Shown here: piece after piece, positions 48,909-58,149 of the stretch | How positions within the stretch are numbered: position 1 is the first letter of the stretch | Layout: every line of letters begins with the position of its first letter | The notes under the pieces: model-generated | The model's input: only the letters and a program-made list of their open reading frames with translations | Database searches by the model: none | What the model was told of the DNA's origin: nothing | Made by a program: the position numbers and the translations under genes | Origin: Eoetvoesia sp035555955 | GTDB taxonomy: Bacteria; Pseudomonadota; Gammaproteobacteria; Burkholderiales; Burkholderiaceae_B | DNA: 64,000 nt | Direction: 5' to 3' | Assembly: GCF_035555955.1 (NCBI RefSeq) | Contig: NZ_DATMGA010000016.1 | Coordinates: 226,056-290,055, forward strand

Positions 48909-50330
48909 CTACCTTTCGGTAAATGCATTTTCCTTGGCGCGCAATATGGGTTTGAGTAGATACTGCATGATGGTGCGCTTGCCCGTAAGCATATGGACTT
49001 CGGCGATCATGCCCGGAATGATGGGGCGCTTGTCGTTGCCCACGTAGGCGCGATCGGTGCGAACCTTGACGATATAAAACGAATTTCCTTTTTCATCGGT
49101 GACGGTGTCGGCCCCGATTTGCTCGATATGGCCCTTCAGCCCGCCGTAGATCGAGAAGTCGTAGGCGGTGAACTTGACCTCGGCGGATTGGTCGGCGTGC
49201 AGGAAGCCGATGTCGCGCGGCTGAACCCGGACTTCCAGCAGCAGGGTGTCGTCGGTGGGAACGATGTCCAGGATTTCCTTGCCGGGCTGGACGACGCCGC
49301 CGACGGTGTTGGCCATGAGGGTTTTGATGGTGCCGCGTACCGGCGAGCGGACTTCGGTGAGCTTTACCCGGTCGGCCAGCGCCAGGCCGCCTTCATGCAG
49401 CGTGGCCAGCTTGGCGCGTGTGTCGGAGAGATCGTTGCGCGCCTGGTTGCGGAAATTGAGCTCGGTTTCGTCGAGCTTGCTTTGCGCTTCGAGTATGGCC
49501 GAGCCAATGCGCAGAAGCTGGGCCGCGCTGGCTTTTTCCTCGCCGCAATAGCGCGCCACGTCGCGTTGCAGGCGCAGCAGATCCACTTCCGAAACCGCGC
49601 CGCTTTGCAGCAGGGGCTTGGTAACCTGCAGCTCGCGCGAGGTCAGGCTGCAGCTTGCCTTGGCCTGATCGTGGTTGGCCTGGGTTTCGCGCTGTTCTTC
49701 CTGGCGCTGATGCAATTGCTGGCGGGCGACGTCGAGTGAGGCGTTCAGCTCTTGCGTGCGCGACTCCCAGACGTGTTTTTCCATTTCGACGACCTTGGGC
49801 GACTCCTTCATGACCGCTTCGGGAGATTCGAAGGGCTGGCCGGTGGCCAGGGCCTGCAGCCTGGCCGCCTTGGCGGTGAGGGCCAGCCACTCGGCATGGT
49901 TTTCGCCCAGCGAGGACGAGTAGCGGGTCGAGTCGATGCGCAGCAAGAGCTGGCCGGGCTCGACGTTTTGCCCTGGACGCACCAGTATGTCCTTGACGAT
50001 GCCGCCGTCCAGGCTTTGCACCACCTGAACCTGGCGCGAGGGGACGACCTTGCCTTCGCCGCGCACGACTTCGTCGACTTCGCCAAACGACGCCCAGGTC
50101 AGCAGCGCGACGATCACCAGCAGCGACACCCAAAGCAGTGCGCGGGAACCGCGCGCCTGCTGCTGGTCCACCGCCCATTCGGCGTCGGCGGTAAGGTCGC
50201 GGGGTGAGTACTGTTCGCTGGCGTCGCGCCCGCCGATGAGCAGGTCGAACAGGCGGGCGATGGCATTGCGGGGGATGGCCCAGAATGGGCGCAGCAGGCG
50301 CAGGACAAAGTTGGGGCGGCGCGCGTTCAT
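48909..50330 (-). CDS. lapC: Type I secretion membrane fusion protein (HlyD/LapC family)
   Basis: 473-residue periplasmic adaptor linking the ABC exporter to TolC. A cytoplasmic N-terminus of about 75 residues is followed by one TM segment (ALLWVSLLVIVALLTWASFG), the GEGKVVPSRQVQVVQSLDGG beta-barrel/lipoyl half, a long coiled-coil hairpin (about 160-330, Gln/Glu/Ala-rich), and the second half (VRSPVRGTIKTL, then GKEILDIVPTDDTLLLEVRV). The frame is open upstream to 52298, but ATG 50330 gives family length and overlaps the lapB stop by four bases. Confidence 0.92.
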   Translation of the reverse strand: MNARRPNFVLRLLRPFWAIPRNAIARLFDLLIGGRDASEQYSPRDLTADAEWAVDQQQARGSRALLWVSLLVIVALLTWASFGEVDEVVRGEGKVVPSRQVQVVQSLDGGIVKDILVRPGQNVEPGQLLLRIDSTRYSSSLGENHAEWLALTAKAARLQALATGQPFESPEAVMKESPKVVEMEKHVWESRTQELNASLDVARQQLHQRQEEQRETQANHDQAKASCSLTSRELQVTKPLLQSGAVSEVDLLRLQRDVARYCGEEKASAAQLLRIGSAILEAQSKLDETELNFRNQARNDLSDTRAKLATLHEGGLALADRVKLTEVRSPVRGTIKTLMANTVGGVVQPGKEILDIVPTDDTLLLEVRVQPRDIGFLHADQSAEVKFTAYDFSIYGGLKGHIEQIGADTVTDEKGNSFYIVKVRTDRAYVGNDKRPIIPGMIAEVHMLTGKRTIMQYLLKPILRAKENAFTER

Positions 50331-52546
50331 GCGTGATGCTCTCTGGCGCGGCTGACCCGGCCTTGCTTCAGGGCCTCGACAACCTGGGCTTTGGGGCCGT
50401 CGGCGACGATTTTGCCGTGATCGATGACGATAAGGCGGTCCACCAGCTCGAGCAGCGCCATCCTGTGCGTGACGATAAGCATGGTTTTGTCCGCGCAGGC
50501 GTTCTTGAGGCGTGTTTTCAGGGCGGCTTCGCTTTGATGGTCCATATTGCTGCTGGGCTCGTCGAGCAGCAATATGGACGGGTCGTTGATCAGCGCGCGC
50601 GCCACGGCAATGGACTGGCGCTGTCCTCCCGACAGCGAGTCGCCCCGCTCGCCGATGTTCATGTCGTAGCCCTCGGGGTGGGAGGCCGCGAATTCGTCCA
50701 CGCCCGCCACCTGCGCCACGGCCAGCATGCTGGCGTCGTCGGCGAATGGCGCGCCCATGGTCAGGTTGTGCTTCAGGCTGCCGTAGAACAGTACGGGATC
50801 CTGGGGAACGTGGCCGACGTTGCGGCGCAGGTCGGCGGGGTCGATCTGCGCGATGTCGATGCCGTCTATCAGCACGGTGCCCTGCGTGGGCGCGTACAAG
50901 CCGAGCACCAGCTTTTCCAGGGTGGTCTTGCCCGAGCCGATGCGGCCTATGATGCCGACTTTTTCTCCCGGACCGATTTTCAGGTTGACTTGTTGCAGGG
51001 CGGCTTCGCGGCTTGCCGGGTAGCCGAAGCTTACATTGCGGAACTCGATGCCGCCCTGCAAGACGGGGCGGGGCACATAGACTTTGGCACTCGGATGCTC
51101 GACGGGCATTTTCATGTATTCGTCGATGGATTCGAGCGATACGCGGGCATTGTGGTATTGCATCATCAGGCCGGCCACCTGCCCCAGCGGCGCAATGCAG
51201 CGGCCCGAAATCATGGAGGCGGCGATGATGCCGCCCAGCGACAGGGCGGCATCGTGCAGTAGATAGACGCCCGTGACGACGACGGCGATGGTGACCAGTT
51301 GCTGGGCGGTTTGCACGAAGCCCACGGTCGCCGCGGAAATCAGCTTTATGTGGGCCCCCAGGTGCGCCAGGAACTTGGTGGATTGCTCCCAGTTGCGCTG
51401 TACGGCGCTTTGGGCGTTGAGTGTCTTGAGCGTTTCCAGGGTGCCCAGCGACTCGACGAGTATGGCGTTGCGCTGCGAGCTGGCCTGAAAGGTTTCCTTG
51501 ACCAGTTTTTCCATGCGCAACTGCGCGGCCAGGGAAACCAGCAGGACGATCACGATGGCGGCTAGAGGCGGAATCAACAGCCAGGGAGATATCCAGGCCA
51601 GGGCGGCCAGGAACAGCAGGATGAACGGCAAATCGACCAGGGTGGTAAGGCTGGCCGAGGCGATGAAATCCCGAACGGATTCGAACGACCGGACATTGGC
51701 CGCGAACGATCCCACCGAGACCGGGCGGCTCTCCATCCGCAGGTCGAGTATCCGTTCCATGATGCGCGCCGAGAGCGTTACGTCGATGCGCTTGCTGGCG
51801 GTGTCGACGACGTGGGCGCGTATGGTGGTCAGCACGAAATTGAACAGCACAGCCAAGGCTATGCCCACGGTCAGCACCCATAGGGTTTCGACGGCATTGT
51901 TCGGGACGACGCGGTCGTACACGTTCATGGTGAACAGCGGCATGACCAGCGCGAAAATATTGATCAGCAGGGCCGCGATGATGGCGTCGCGATACAGCCT
52001 TCGGTTGTCGAAGATGGCGGCCCAGAACCAGTGGCTGCTGGTCGGCTGGGCGACTTTGGGCGCGCGCGCATCGAAATGGAAAAGCGGATGGACGAAGCAG
52101 ACGATGCCCGTGTATTGCGCATTCAGGCTTTCGGCGGGCACTTCGATGGGAGAGCCGGTTTCGGGATATTGCACCAGGTAGGCATTGCCGCGCAGCTCCA
52201 GCAGCACGCAGGCGCGGCCGTTTTTCAGCAGCAGTATGGCCGGCAGTATATTGGCCGGCAGCGCCGGCAGCGCGCGGCGCACCATGCGTGTCGAACACTG
52301 CGCGCGGGCAGCCGCGCGAGCCAGAAGCGAAGGGGTAAGCCGGTTGTCGACCAGGGGCAGTCCGGCGGACAGCGCCTGGGGCGTGTGAGGGTTGCCGTGC
52401 AGCCGGGTAATATCCACCAGGCAGCCCAGAAGCGGGTCGTCATGGACAGTATGGGGCGGAACCCGCCAGTCCGAATCGTTGGCCGGTAAAGCTTGCGGCT
52501 CCAGTTCGGGCGGCTTGGCTTCAGATAAGGGTTTCATCATTGTCAT
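50327..52546 (-). CDS. lapB: Type I secretion ABC exporter (LapB family)
   Basis: 739-residue permease-ATPase. Residues about 35-150 form a C39-like domain (DDPLLGCLVDITRLHG) in which the catalytic Cys position appears absent, as expected for a CLD-type domain that binds an RTX substrate rather than cleaving it. A six-helix membrane domain follows (about 170-440). The ATPase has Walker A GRIGSGKTT, signature LSGGQRQS, Walker B ILLLDEPSSNMD and H-loop VTHRM. The start lies inside the preceding small gene; TTG 52549, ATG 52546 and ATG 52537 are alternatives. It exports the giant adhesin with LapC and TolC. Confidence 0.92.
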   Translation of the reverse strand: MTMMKPLSEAKPPELEPQALPANDSDWRVPPHTVHDDPLLGCLVDITRLHGNPHTPQALSAGLPLVDNRLTPSLLARAAARAQCSTRMVRRALPALPANILPAILLLKNGRACVLLELRGNAYLVQYPETGSPIEVPAESLNAQYTGIVCFVHPLFHFDARAPKVAQPTSSHWFWAAIFDNRRLYRDAIIAALLINIFALVMPLFTMNVYDRVVPNNAVETLWVLTVGIALAVLFNFVLTTIRAHVVDTASKRIDVTLSARIMERILDLRMESRPVSVGSFAANVRSFESVRDFIASASLTTLVDLPFILLFLAALAWISPWLLIPPLAAIVIVLLVSLAAQLRMEKLVKETFQASSQRNAILVESLGTLETLKTLNAQSAVQRNWEQSTKFLAHLGAHIKLISAATVGFVQTAQQLVTIAVVVTGVYLLHDAALSLGGIIAASMISGRCIAPLGQVAGLMMQYHNARVSLESIDEYMKMPVEHPSAKVYVPRPVLQGGIEFRNVSFGYPASREAALQQVNLKIGPGEKVGIIGRIGSGKTTLEKLVLGLYAPTQGTVLIDGIDIAQIDPADLRRNVGHVPQDPVLFYGSLKHNLTMGAPFADDASMLAVAQVAGVDEFAASHPEGYDMNIGERGDSLSGGQRQSIAVARALINDPSILLLDEPSSNMDHQSEAALKTRLKNACADKTMLIVTHRMALLELVDRLIVIDHGKIVADGPKAQVVEALKQGRVSRAREHHA

Positions 52547-52742
52547 CAAGCAGGTCCAGCGAATTGCGCAGCCGCTGGCGGATACTTTTTCGTTTGTTCA
52601 GTTTGTCGAGCGCCTCGGGCGGCAGGTCGGTCAAGCGCAGAGTACCGTTGGCGATCAGGGCGTCGATCAAGTCTTCCAGAACCCGGATGAAGTCTACGTC
52701 GAGCTCGGAAAGTACGTGTTTGTCGGAGGGGCGTTCGTCCAT
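52521..52742 (-). CDS. Small 73-aa protein in the exporter operon
   Basis: 73 residues, acidic/basic mixed, mostly helical, no signal. It reads DVDFIRVLEDLIDALIANGT, then LTDLPPEALDKLNKRKSIRQ, and ends in a DLLDDNDETLI tail. It resembles small conserved proteins that databases often label, without evidence, as tryptophan synthase beta-like; that label should not be trusted. It lies between tolC (11 bp gap) and lapB, whose start it overlaps by about 26 bp, so it is probably translated with the exporter. A role in secretion or retention is an inference from position. Confidence 0.75.
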   Translation of the reverse strand: MDERPSDKHVLSELDVDFIRVLEDLIDALIANGTLRLTDLPPEALDKLNKRKSIRQRLRNSLDLLDDNDETLI

Positions 52743-52753
52743 GCGGTCTCCGT

Positions 52754-54265
52754 TCAGGGTTTGGCTGCGGATTGCTTCGGCCCGTCGTGGACCGGGCCGC
52801 GCGGCGCGCTGGACAGCGGGCTGAGCGTCGGCGGCAGCATTCCGTCGTGGTAGGTAATGGACAGTGGCTCCATGTTTCGCGTGTCCGGTGTTGGCGTCGT
52901 GCATGCTTGCAGGCTTTCCTTGGGGAAAATCAATTGCGCGTTTTCGGGTATGGCCTGATCGCCATTGCTCAGGCCCAGGACTGGCAGGATCTGGTGTGAC
53001 AGGGCAAGCCAGCGGTATTCCAGCTGCTTCAGATCGTATTTGCCGTTGAGCAGGGCCCGGCGCGCGTCGAAGAGCTCGTTGGCGACATCCAGCAGGTCGA
53101 GCAAGGTGCGCTGGCCGATCTTGAATTGCTGTTCGGCTGCCACGCCGACCCGTTTCATGGCCTGTTCGTGCATGCGCAAATAAGGTATTTGCTGGCGCAG
53201 GCGCTGGATATTGTTCCAGGTGGTGGAAAGTTCCTGCTGGGCGTTGCGGCAGGTGTAGTCGCGCACGTCCCGGGCCGCATACCATTGCGCCGACGCCTGG
53301 CGCAGACGGGCCGAGTCGGCGCCGCCCCGGTACAGGTTGTAGGACAGGACCACCTGGACGTTGGTGCTGTGGACGTCGCGATACGAGTCGTCCGGCAACT
53401 GCCGGTCGGATCCCGTGGACGCTTGCAGTTCGATGGTGGGTGCGAATCGCCCGGTGGCGGCCGACTTGCCGGCCTGGGCCGCCTGCACCAGCGCCTGCTT
53501 GGACAGCACGCTGGGATTGTTCAGCAGTGACTGTTGAAAATTGGCGGGCGCCTTGGGCAGCTTGGCGGTGACTTCCTCGGGTTCGACCAGGTTGTCGGCG
53601 GGCGGTTCGCCGACGATGCGCCGGTAGTGCTGGATGACATCGTTGAGGTTGCCGGCCTCGGTCATGAAATTGGACTGGGCCAGCGCAAGGCGGCCTTTTG
53701 CCTGATCGAGGTCGACGCCGCGGCCGACGCCCGACTCCTGCCGTTCCTGCAGCAGCTTGAGGGTTTTCTCGTGCACCGCGAAATTGTCTTTTGTCAGCTG
53801 GATCATTGCCCTGTAGCGCTCTACATCGAGATAGGCGTTGATGGCATCGGTGACGACGCTGTCCGTCGTGGCCAGCAATTCGTAGTAGTTGGAGAGTTTT
53901 TCGAATCCCAGCTGTTTGATGTTGTTGCGGGTGGTGTTGCCGTCGAACAGAAGCTGCTTGAGCTGCAGTGTGTAGGAGGGCCGGTTCCAGTTGTAGGACG
54001 GCGAATCCGGAATGTGCGTGCGCCATTCGTGCCCGACCTGGCCCTGGACGTCGATTTGGGGGAGCAGCCCGCCCTTGGCCATGTCCTGGCCGGCCAGGGA
54101 CGCTTCCAGGCTTTGAAAACGGGCCCGGATTTCGGGGTTGGCGAGTACGGTACGTTCGACAGCCTGTTGCAGGGTGTTGATGGGCTGCGCGCCGGCGGAC
54201 TGTGAAAAATACAGCGCCATGGCGGAAACGGCGCCGGCCTGCGCAATCTGTCGAATCAACGGCAC
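52754..54265 (-). CDS. lapE: TolC family outer membrane channel (LapE type)
   Basis: 503-residue outer membrane efflux protein with a signal peptide of about 26 residues (cut after SAGA). It has the two-fold OEP repeat: ALANPEIRARFQSLEASLAG-type helices (here VLANPEIRARFQSLEA), VGRGVDLDQAKGRLALAQSN, SYNLYRGGADSARLRQASAQ and FKIGQRTLLDLLDVANELFD, the typical TolC equatorial and helical segments. A Pro/Ser-rich tail of about 50 residues extends past the channel. It is first in the exporter operon and serves as exit duct and probable anchor for the adhesin. Confidence 0.93.
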   Translation of the reverse strand: MPLIRQIAQAGAVSAMALYFSQSAGAQPINTLQQAVERTVLANPEIRARFQSLEASLAGQDMAKGGLLPQIDVQGQVGHEWRTHIPDSPSYNWNRPSYTLQLKQLLFDGNTTRNNIKQLGFEKLSNYYELLATTDSVVTDAINAYLDVERYRAMIQLTKDNFAVHEKTLKLLQERQESGVGRGVDLDQAKGRLALAQSNFMTEAGNLNDVIQHYRRIVGEPPADNLVEPEEVTAKLPKAPANFQQSLLNNPSVLSKQALVQAAQAGKSAATGRFAPTIELQASTGSDRQLPDDSYRDVHSTNVQVVLSYNLYRGGADSARLRQASAQWYAARDVRDYTCRNAQQELSTTWNNIQRLRQQIPYLRMHEQAMKRVGVAAEQQFKIGQRTLLDLLDVANELFDARRALLNGKYDLKQLEYRWLALSHQILPVLGLSNGDQAIPENAQLIFPKESLQACTTPTPDTRNMEPLSITYHDGMLPPTLSPLSSAPRGPVHDGPKQSAAKP

Positions 54266-54771
54266 GAAAATTCCTTCTTTTGAAAAAGCAATGGCGATCG
54301 GGGCAGGCAGCCAGTTCCCGGTTCCGCATGGACGCCAGACGGACGCAGCGCAGCGCCTTGCCGGGCCCGCAAGGCGAGGGCAGCATGAGTGCGCCGATAG
54401 AGCTGGCTAAGCTTATGGGAATAGCGTTGCCGCCAGCGGCGGACGCTGCTCGATAATAGTGGGGATTCCATGCGGCTACGCTCGCCGTATGGCACGGCGG
54501 AGCTACAGGCTTCTGGCCTGTATTCTTGAAGCATAACCGTGCGTCTTGATGCTGCCTGGTACAAAAAGCGCGCTAGGATCCATATGGATCGCATAGTTGT
54601 ATTTGTAACTACTTGCGAACAGACCTTGGCCTTTGTAATGGGGGATTCTAACGTATACCAATCGCCAGCGCCATCCTTGCTGTTGAAAAAGCAAATTTGT
54701 CGCAATTTTGCGACGTCGTCCGGCCATATGGCAGCATCCTCGCTGCAGAGTTGTATTGCCATGCCGTTCTT
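54266..54771. promoter_or_regulatory. 506-bp region before the exporter operon
   Basis: This gap lies between the GGDEF/EAL gene and tolC, both on the minus strand, so it should contain the exporter promoter. It holds a perfect 14-bp palindrome, GATCCATATGGATC, at 54577-54590, and a 7-bp hairpin (TACAGGC...GCCTGTA) at 54504-54522. An antisense-direction frame of 168 codons exists but has no protein-like features. Base composition is more AT-rich near 54540-54720. Confidence 0.45.
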
Positions 54772-57720
54772 TTATTCGGCCGGGGTGTCGACGGGCCCCA
54801 GGCTGGGGGCTCCCCAGGCGGGGTGCTCCCGCAGCCAGGCCAGGGCTTCGTCGGCGGCCAGGGGCGGGCTGATGTAATAGCCTTGTGCGTAGTCGCAGTT
54901 CAAGTACCGAAGCAAGCGCAGGCTGGCGTCGTTTTCCACGCCTTCGGCGGTGACGCTCAGGCGAAGATTGTGGGCCAGGCCGATGATCGAGCTGATGATG
55001 GAGTGGCCTTCGGTCTTTGGGGAGGCCGCGATGACGAAAGAGCGGTCTATTTTCAGGCTGTCGACCGGCAGCTTCTGCAGATAGGCCAGCGAAGAATAAC
55101 CCGTGCCGAAATCATCGATGGAGATCTGTATGCCGATGTCGTGCAGGCGTTTCAATACATTGAGGCTGCGGTCGGGGTCCGCAATGATGGAGCTTTCGGT
55201 GATTTCGAGCTCGAGGTATTCGGCATCCAGGCCGCTGCGGGCAAGAATGTCGCCGATTTTTTCGGGTAGCTGGAGATCGAGCAGGTTGCGGGCGGAAACA
55301 TTGGCCGCCATGATCAATGGGTATCCCTTGTCGTGCCAGGCCTTGCATTGTTTGACGGCATTTTCGATGACCCAGAGAGTAACCGGATGGATGAGGTCGC
55401 TGAGCTCGAGCGTAGGGATGAAGTCGATGGGGCACATGATGCCGCGTACCGGGTTCTGCCAGCGCAGCAGCGCTTCGAATCCGGCGATCTGGTTGCTGGT
55501 GAGATCGAGCTTGGGCTGGTAGTGCAGAATGAATTCGTCGCTGGCCAGGGCTTTGCGCAGGTGCGACAGCATCAATAGGCGCTGCGGCTCGGTGTCTTCC
55601 ACCGAAGGATCGTGCAGCACATAGCCGCTGCCTTCCAGCTTGGCCTGGCGCATGGCTCTGTCGGCCTGCAGCATGAGCGCATTGGCGTCGAGCCCGGCTT
55701 CCGGGTAGCGGGCGGCGCCCGCGCTGGCGCTGATCTGCACCTGTATGCCGTCGAGGAGATACGGCTGCTTGACGAGGGCCAGCGTGTTTTCGATGATTTC
55801 CTGGATGCTGGCGGTTTTGTCCCGGTTGCGGATGAGGAAGGTGAACTCGTTTCCGCCTGAACGGGCGATGTCGGCCTCGAAGTAGGTGATGGAGCGCAGG
55901 CGCTCGCTGACTTGCCGGAGCAGGTTGTCGCCCAGAAGATGGCCCAGCGTGTCGTTGATTTCCTTGAAGCCGTCCAGGTCCATGACAAGCACCGTGACTT
56001 GTCCGCCGGCGCTGGCGGCCTCTTTGATGGCCTGGGCAATGTGGTCTGCCAGAACGGTGCGGTTGTACAGCCCGGTAAGGATGTCGTGGCGGGATTGATA
56101 GCGCAGGATGTGGCGTTGGCGCCGGTGCTCGATGGCCACCGCGGCCAGTTCGGCGACCATCTGGCCGGCCTGCAGGTCTTCGAGGCTGGGCCGGCGGGGT
56201 GTCTTGCTGTACATGGCGACGGAACCCAGGACCCGCTCTTCGGGAGACAGTATGGGATGCGACCAGCACGCCCTGAGGTCGTAGGCCAGCGCCACGTTTT
56301 TGTAATCGGCCCAGTAAGGCGAAAGATTGATGTCGTGCGCGATGATGACGCGCTTTTCGTGCATGGCGGTGCCGCAGGAGCCGGTATTGGGGCCTATTGC
56401 CAAGCCGACGATCTGCTCGCCGAACGACGCGGGAAGGCTGGGAGCGATGCACGATTCGACGTGCTGGCCGTCGGCGGCAAGCAGGATGATGCTTGCGATG
56501 ACGCCTTCGTTCTGTTCTTCGGTGAACCGGGCGAGTTCGGCCAGCGTGTCGTCCAGGTTGGTGTTTTGCGCCACCATGCGCAAAATGCGGTTCTGGCCTT
56601 GCTGGCGCTGCATGGACATGGCCCACAGGCGCTCCTGCTTGCCTAGTTCGCGCGCCATGGCGTCGAAGCGACGGCCGATTTCCTGGAATTCGATGCCGGT
56701 GAGCATGTTGCCGATGCGGGTGTTGAACTTGCGCTGGCCGTAGCGCCGGGCGGCGGCGGTGAGGTAGCGCACGTTGCGTCCGACCAGGGCCTGTATGCCG
56801 CCCCATCCTATCAGCAGGGCAAGTGCCGTGAGCGTGAGAATGATGGCTGCGCCCGCCCAGAAGTTTTTATTGGTCTGGTATAGCAGCGAGGCGATGGGTT
56901 CCTGGTAGATGAGGGTCAGGGCGCTGGGGTCGTTGCCCACGCCTGCGTGCGCGTAGCTGACCAGCCATTGGCTTTTGTCGGAGCGTTCGATGATATCGGC
57001 GCTTTGGGCCGATTCCCGGGTCAGGGCCAGAAGGTCCGGTTCGGGAAACGGCTTGCCGACGATATAGGGGCTGGCGGGGATGGTGTTCAACACCGTGCCG
57101 TCTCTATCCAGCACGGTAAGGCGGGCGTCGGCGGCAAGCTGCCCCTTATGGCGGTTTCTGGCGATGGAGTTCAGGTCCAGCGCGGCGTAGAGCACGCCGG
57201 TTGTTTTGCCACGCGCGTTGACCAGCGGCATGGCGACCATGATCATGGGTTCTTTGGACAGCCGGCCGATCTGGTATTCGCCGACCACGATGCCGCGCGT
57301 GGCCAATGCGCGCTGGAAATAGCCGCGATCCGCGAAGTTGGTGCCCAGCACTGTCTGGCTGCGCGTGCCTTCGCACAATGCATCGCCGTTCAGGGAAATG
57401 ACGCCCAGGTTGACGTAGGTGGTCTGGTTTTGCAGCAGCGAAGCCAGGTATTTGCTGCATAGCTGCCAGTCGCCGGACTGGATGATGGGCACGGCGGCCA
57501 TGGAGCGCAACAGCGTGTGCGTGCTGTTGAAGAGTTCGCTTTCGTCGTGGGCGGCCAGGTTGATGAGGCTCTGGCTGGTTTTTTGCGTGTAGCCGACCAG
57601 ATAGTTGTGTTGCTGGTACACATAGAAGCACAGCCCCAGGACGATCGGCACGACGGCGGCGCACATCACAATGAACATCCGTGTGTAGATGCTTTCTAGA
57701 TGCATGAGTCGCAACCGCAT
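54772..57720 (-). CDS. Cache-HAMP-GAF-GGDEF-EAL signalling protein (probable c-di-GMP phosphodiesterase)
   Basis: 982 residues. ATG 57720 is preferred to 57750 because AGGGAG lies six bases upstream. Order: TM1 about 14-35; periplasmic double-Cache-like sensor about 40-280; TM2 about 287-310; HAMP-like about 315-365; GAF about 375-530; GGDEF about 540-700 with SGGNEF (622-626), where the catalytic Asp is Asn; and EAL about 715-965 with intact EALLRW (E749), NVSARN, ELEITESS, DDFGTG (869-874), KIDRSF and TAEGVE. This predicts a phosphodiesterase degrading c-di-GMP, with the GGDEF part perhaps a GTP sensor. Its place beside the Lap locus suggests it lowers c-di-GMP to trigger adhesin release. 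Confidence 0.9.
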   Translation of the reverse strand: MRLRLMHLESIYTRMFIVMCAAVVPIVLGLCFYVYQQHNYLVGYTQKTSQSLINLAAHDESELFNSTHTLLRSMAAVPIIQSGDWQLCSKYLASLLQNQTTYVNLGVISLNGDALCEGTRSQTVLGTNFADRGYFQRALATRGIVVGEYQIGRLSKEPMIMVAMPLVNARGKTTGVLYAALDLNSIARNRHKGQLAADARLTVLDRDGTVLNTIPASPYIVGKPFPEPDLLALTRESAQSADIIERSDKSQWLVSYAHAGVGNDPSALTLIYQEPIASLLYQTNKNFWAGAAIILTLTALALLIGWGGIQALVGRNVRYLTAAARRYGQRKFNTRIGNMLTGIEFQEIGRRFDAMARELGKQERLWAMSMQRQQGQNRILRMVAQNTNLDDTLAELARFTEEQNEGVIASIILLAADGQHVESCIAPSLPASFGEQIVGLAIGPNTGSCGTAMHEKRVIIAHDINLSPYWADYKNVALAYDLRACWSHPILSPEERVLGSVAMYSKTPRRPSLEDLQAGQMVAELAAVAIEHRRQRHILRYQSRHDILTGLYNRTVLADHIAQAIKEAASAGGQVTVLVMDLDGFKEINDTLGHLLGDNLLRQVSERLRSITYFEADIARSGGNEFTFLIRNRDKTASIQEIIENTLALVKQPYLLDGIQVQISASAGAARYPEAGLDANALMLQADRAMRQAKLEGSGYVLHDPSVEDTEPQRLLMLSHLRKALASDEFILHYQPKLDLTSNQIAGFEALLRWQNPVRGIMCPIDFIPTLELSDLIHPVTLWVIENAVKQCKAWHDKGYPLIMAANVSARNLLDLQLPEKIGDILARSGLDAEYLELEITESSIIADPDRSLNVLKRLHDIGIQISIDDFGTGYSSLAYLQKLPVDSLKIDRSFVIAASPKTEGHSIISSIIGLAHNLRLSVTAEGVENDASLRLLRYLNCDYAQGYYISPPLAADEALAWLREHPAWGAPSLGPVDTPAE

Positions 57721-58149
57721 CGACCGCTCCCTTGTTGTGCTGACAGCCATGACGTCTTGTGGCGCGTGCTTGCTTGGCTGTTAACGACGGTAATTATTGA
57801 AACTTTAACGACTCTGGCTGAGGCCATTGCTTGGCGCATGTGGGTACATATGTGCTAAGACTTTGTTATTGAAGCAATATTTTTGATAGTTAAAGACTTG
57901 TCCTTGCGATTGTCCACAGTTTTGGTGGATAAGTCATCTGTCTCCTGGGTGTTTTTTGTACGTTGTTTTCAATGTTTTGATTATTAAGGGCTATTTGCAC
58001 TACCAGCCTGGTTGTTAGCGGGGTTGTCCACATGCGGCGTGGATAACCTGATGGAGGCTGCCCGTTTGCCGCGTGTAACATCCTCGCAAATACTTTGCTT
58101 GAATTATGATGGCACAACGAATCCAGAGCAATCCTTGGAGAGGGGCAAT
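57721..58149. promoter_or_regulatory. AT-rich divergent region with paired DnaA-box-like repeats
   Basis: The 429-bp gap before mscS and the signalling gene is clearly richer in A and T than its surroundings. It holds two copies of TTGTCCAC-N7-GTGGATAA, at 57910-57932 and 58024-58046, 114 bp apart. Read as DnaA boxes these are TTGTCCACA twice and, on the other strand, TTATCCAC twice. No gene is evident in the gap. Confidence 0.6.

Noticed and set aside
48909..52298. A single 1,129-codon minus-strand frame ending in the LapC sequence
   Set aside because: Only the last 473 codons match the adaptor family; the rest is a shadow of lapB in another frame. The lapB/lapC junction has a normal four-base overlap.
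54256..54762. 168-codon minus-strand frame in the gap before tolC
   Set aside because: It overlaps the tolC 5' end, has no ribosome site or domain, and looks like a chance frame in a promoter region.
57721..58149. Chromosomal or plasmid origin of replication
   Set aside because: DnaA-box-like sequences are present but no dnaA, dnaN, rpmH, gidA, parAB or rep gene lies within the window; only a DnaA-binding or other regulatory site is kept as a possibility.
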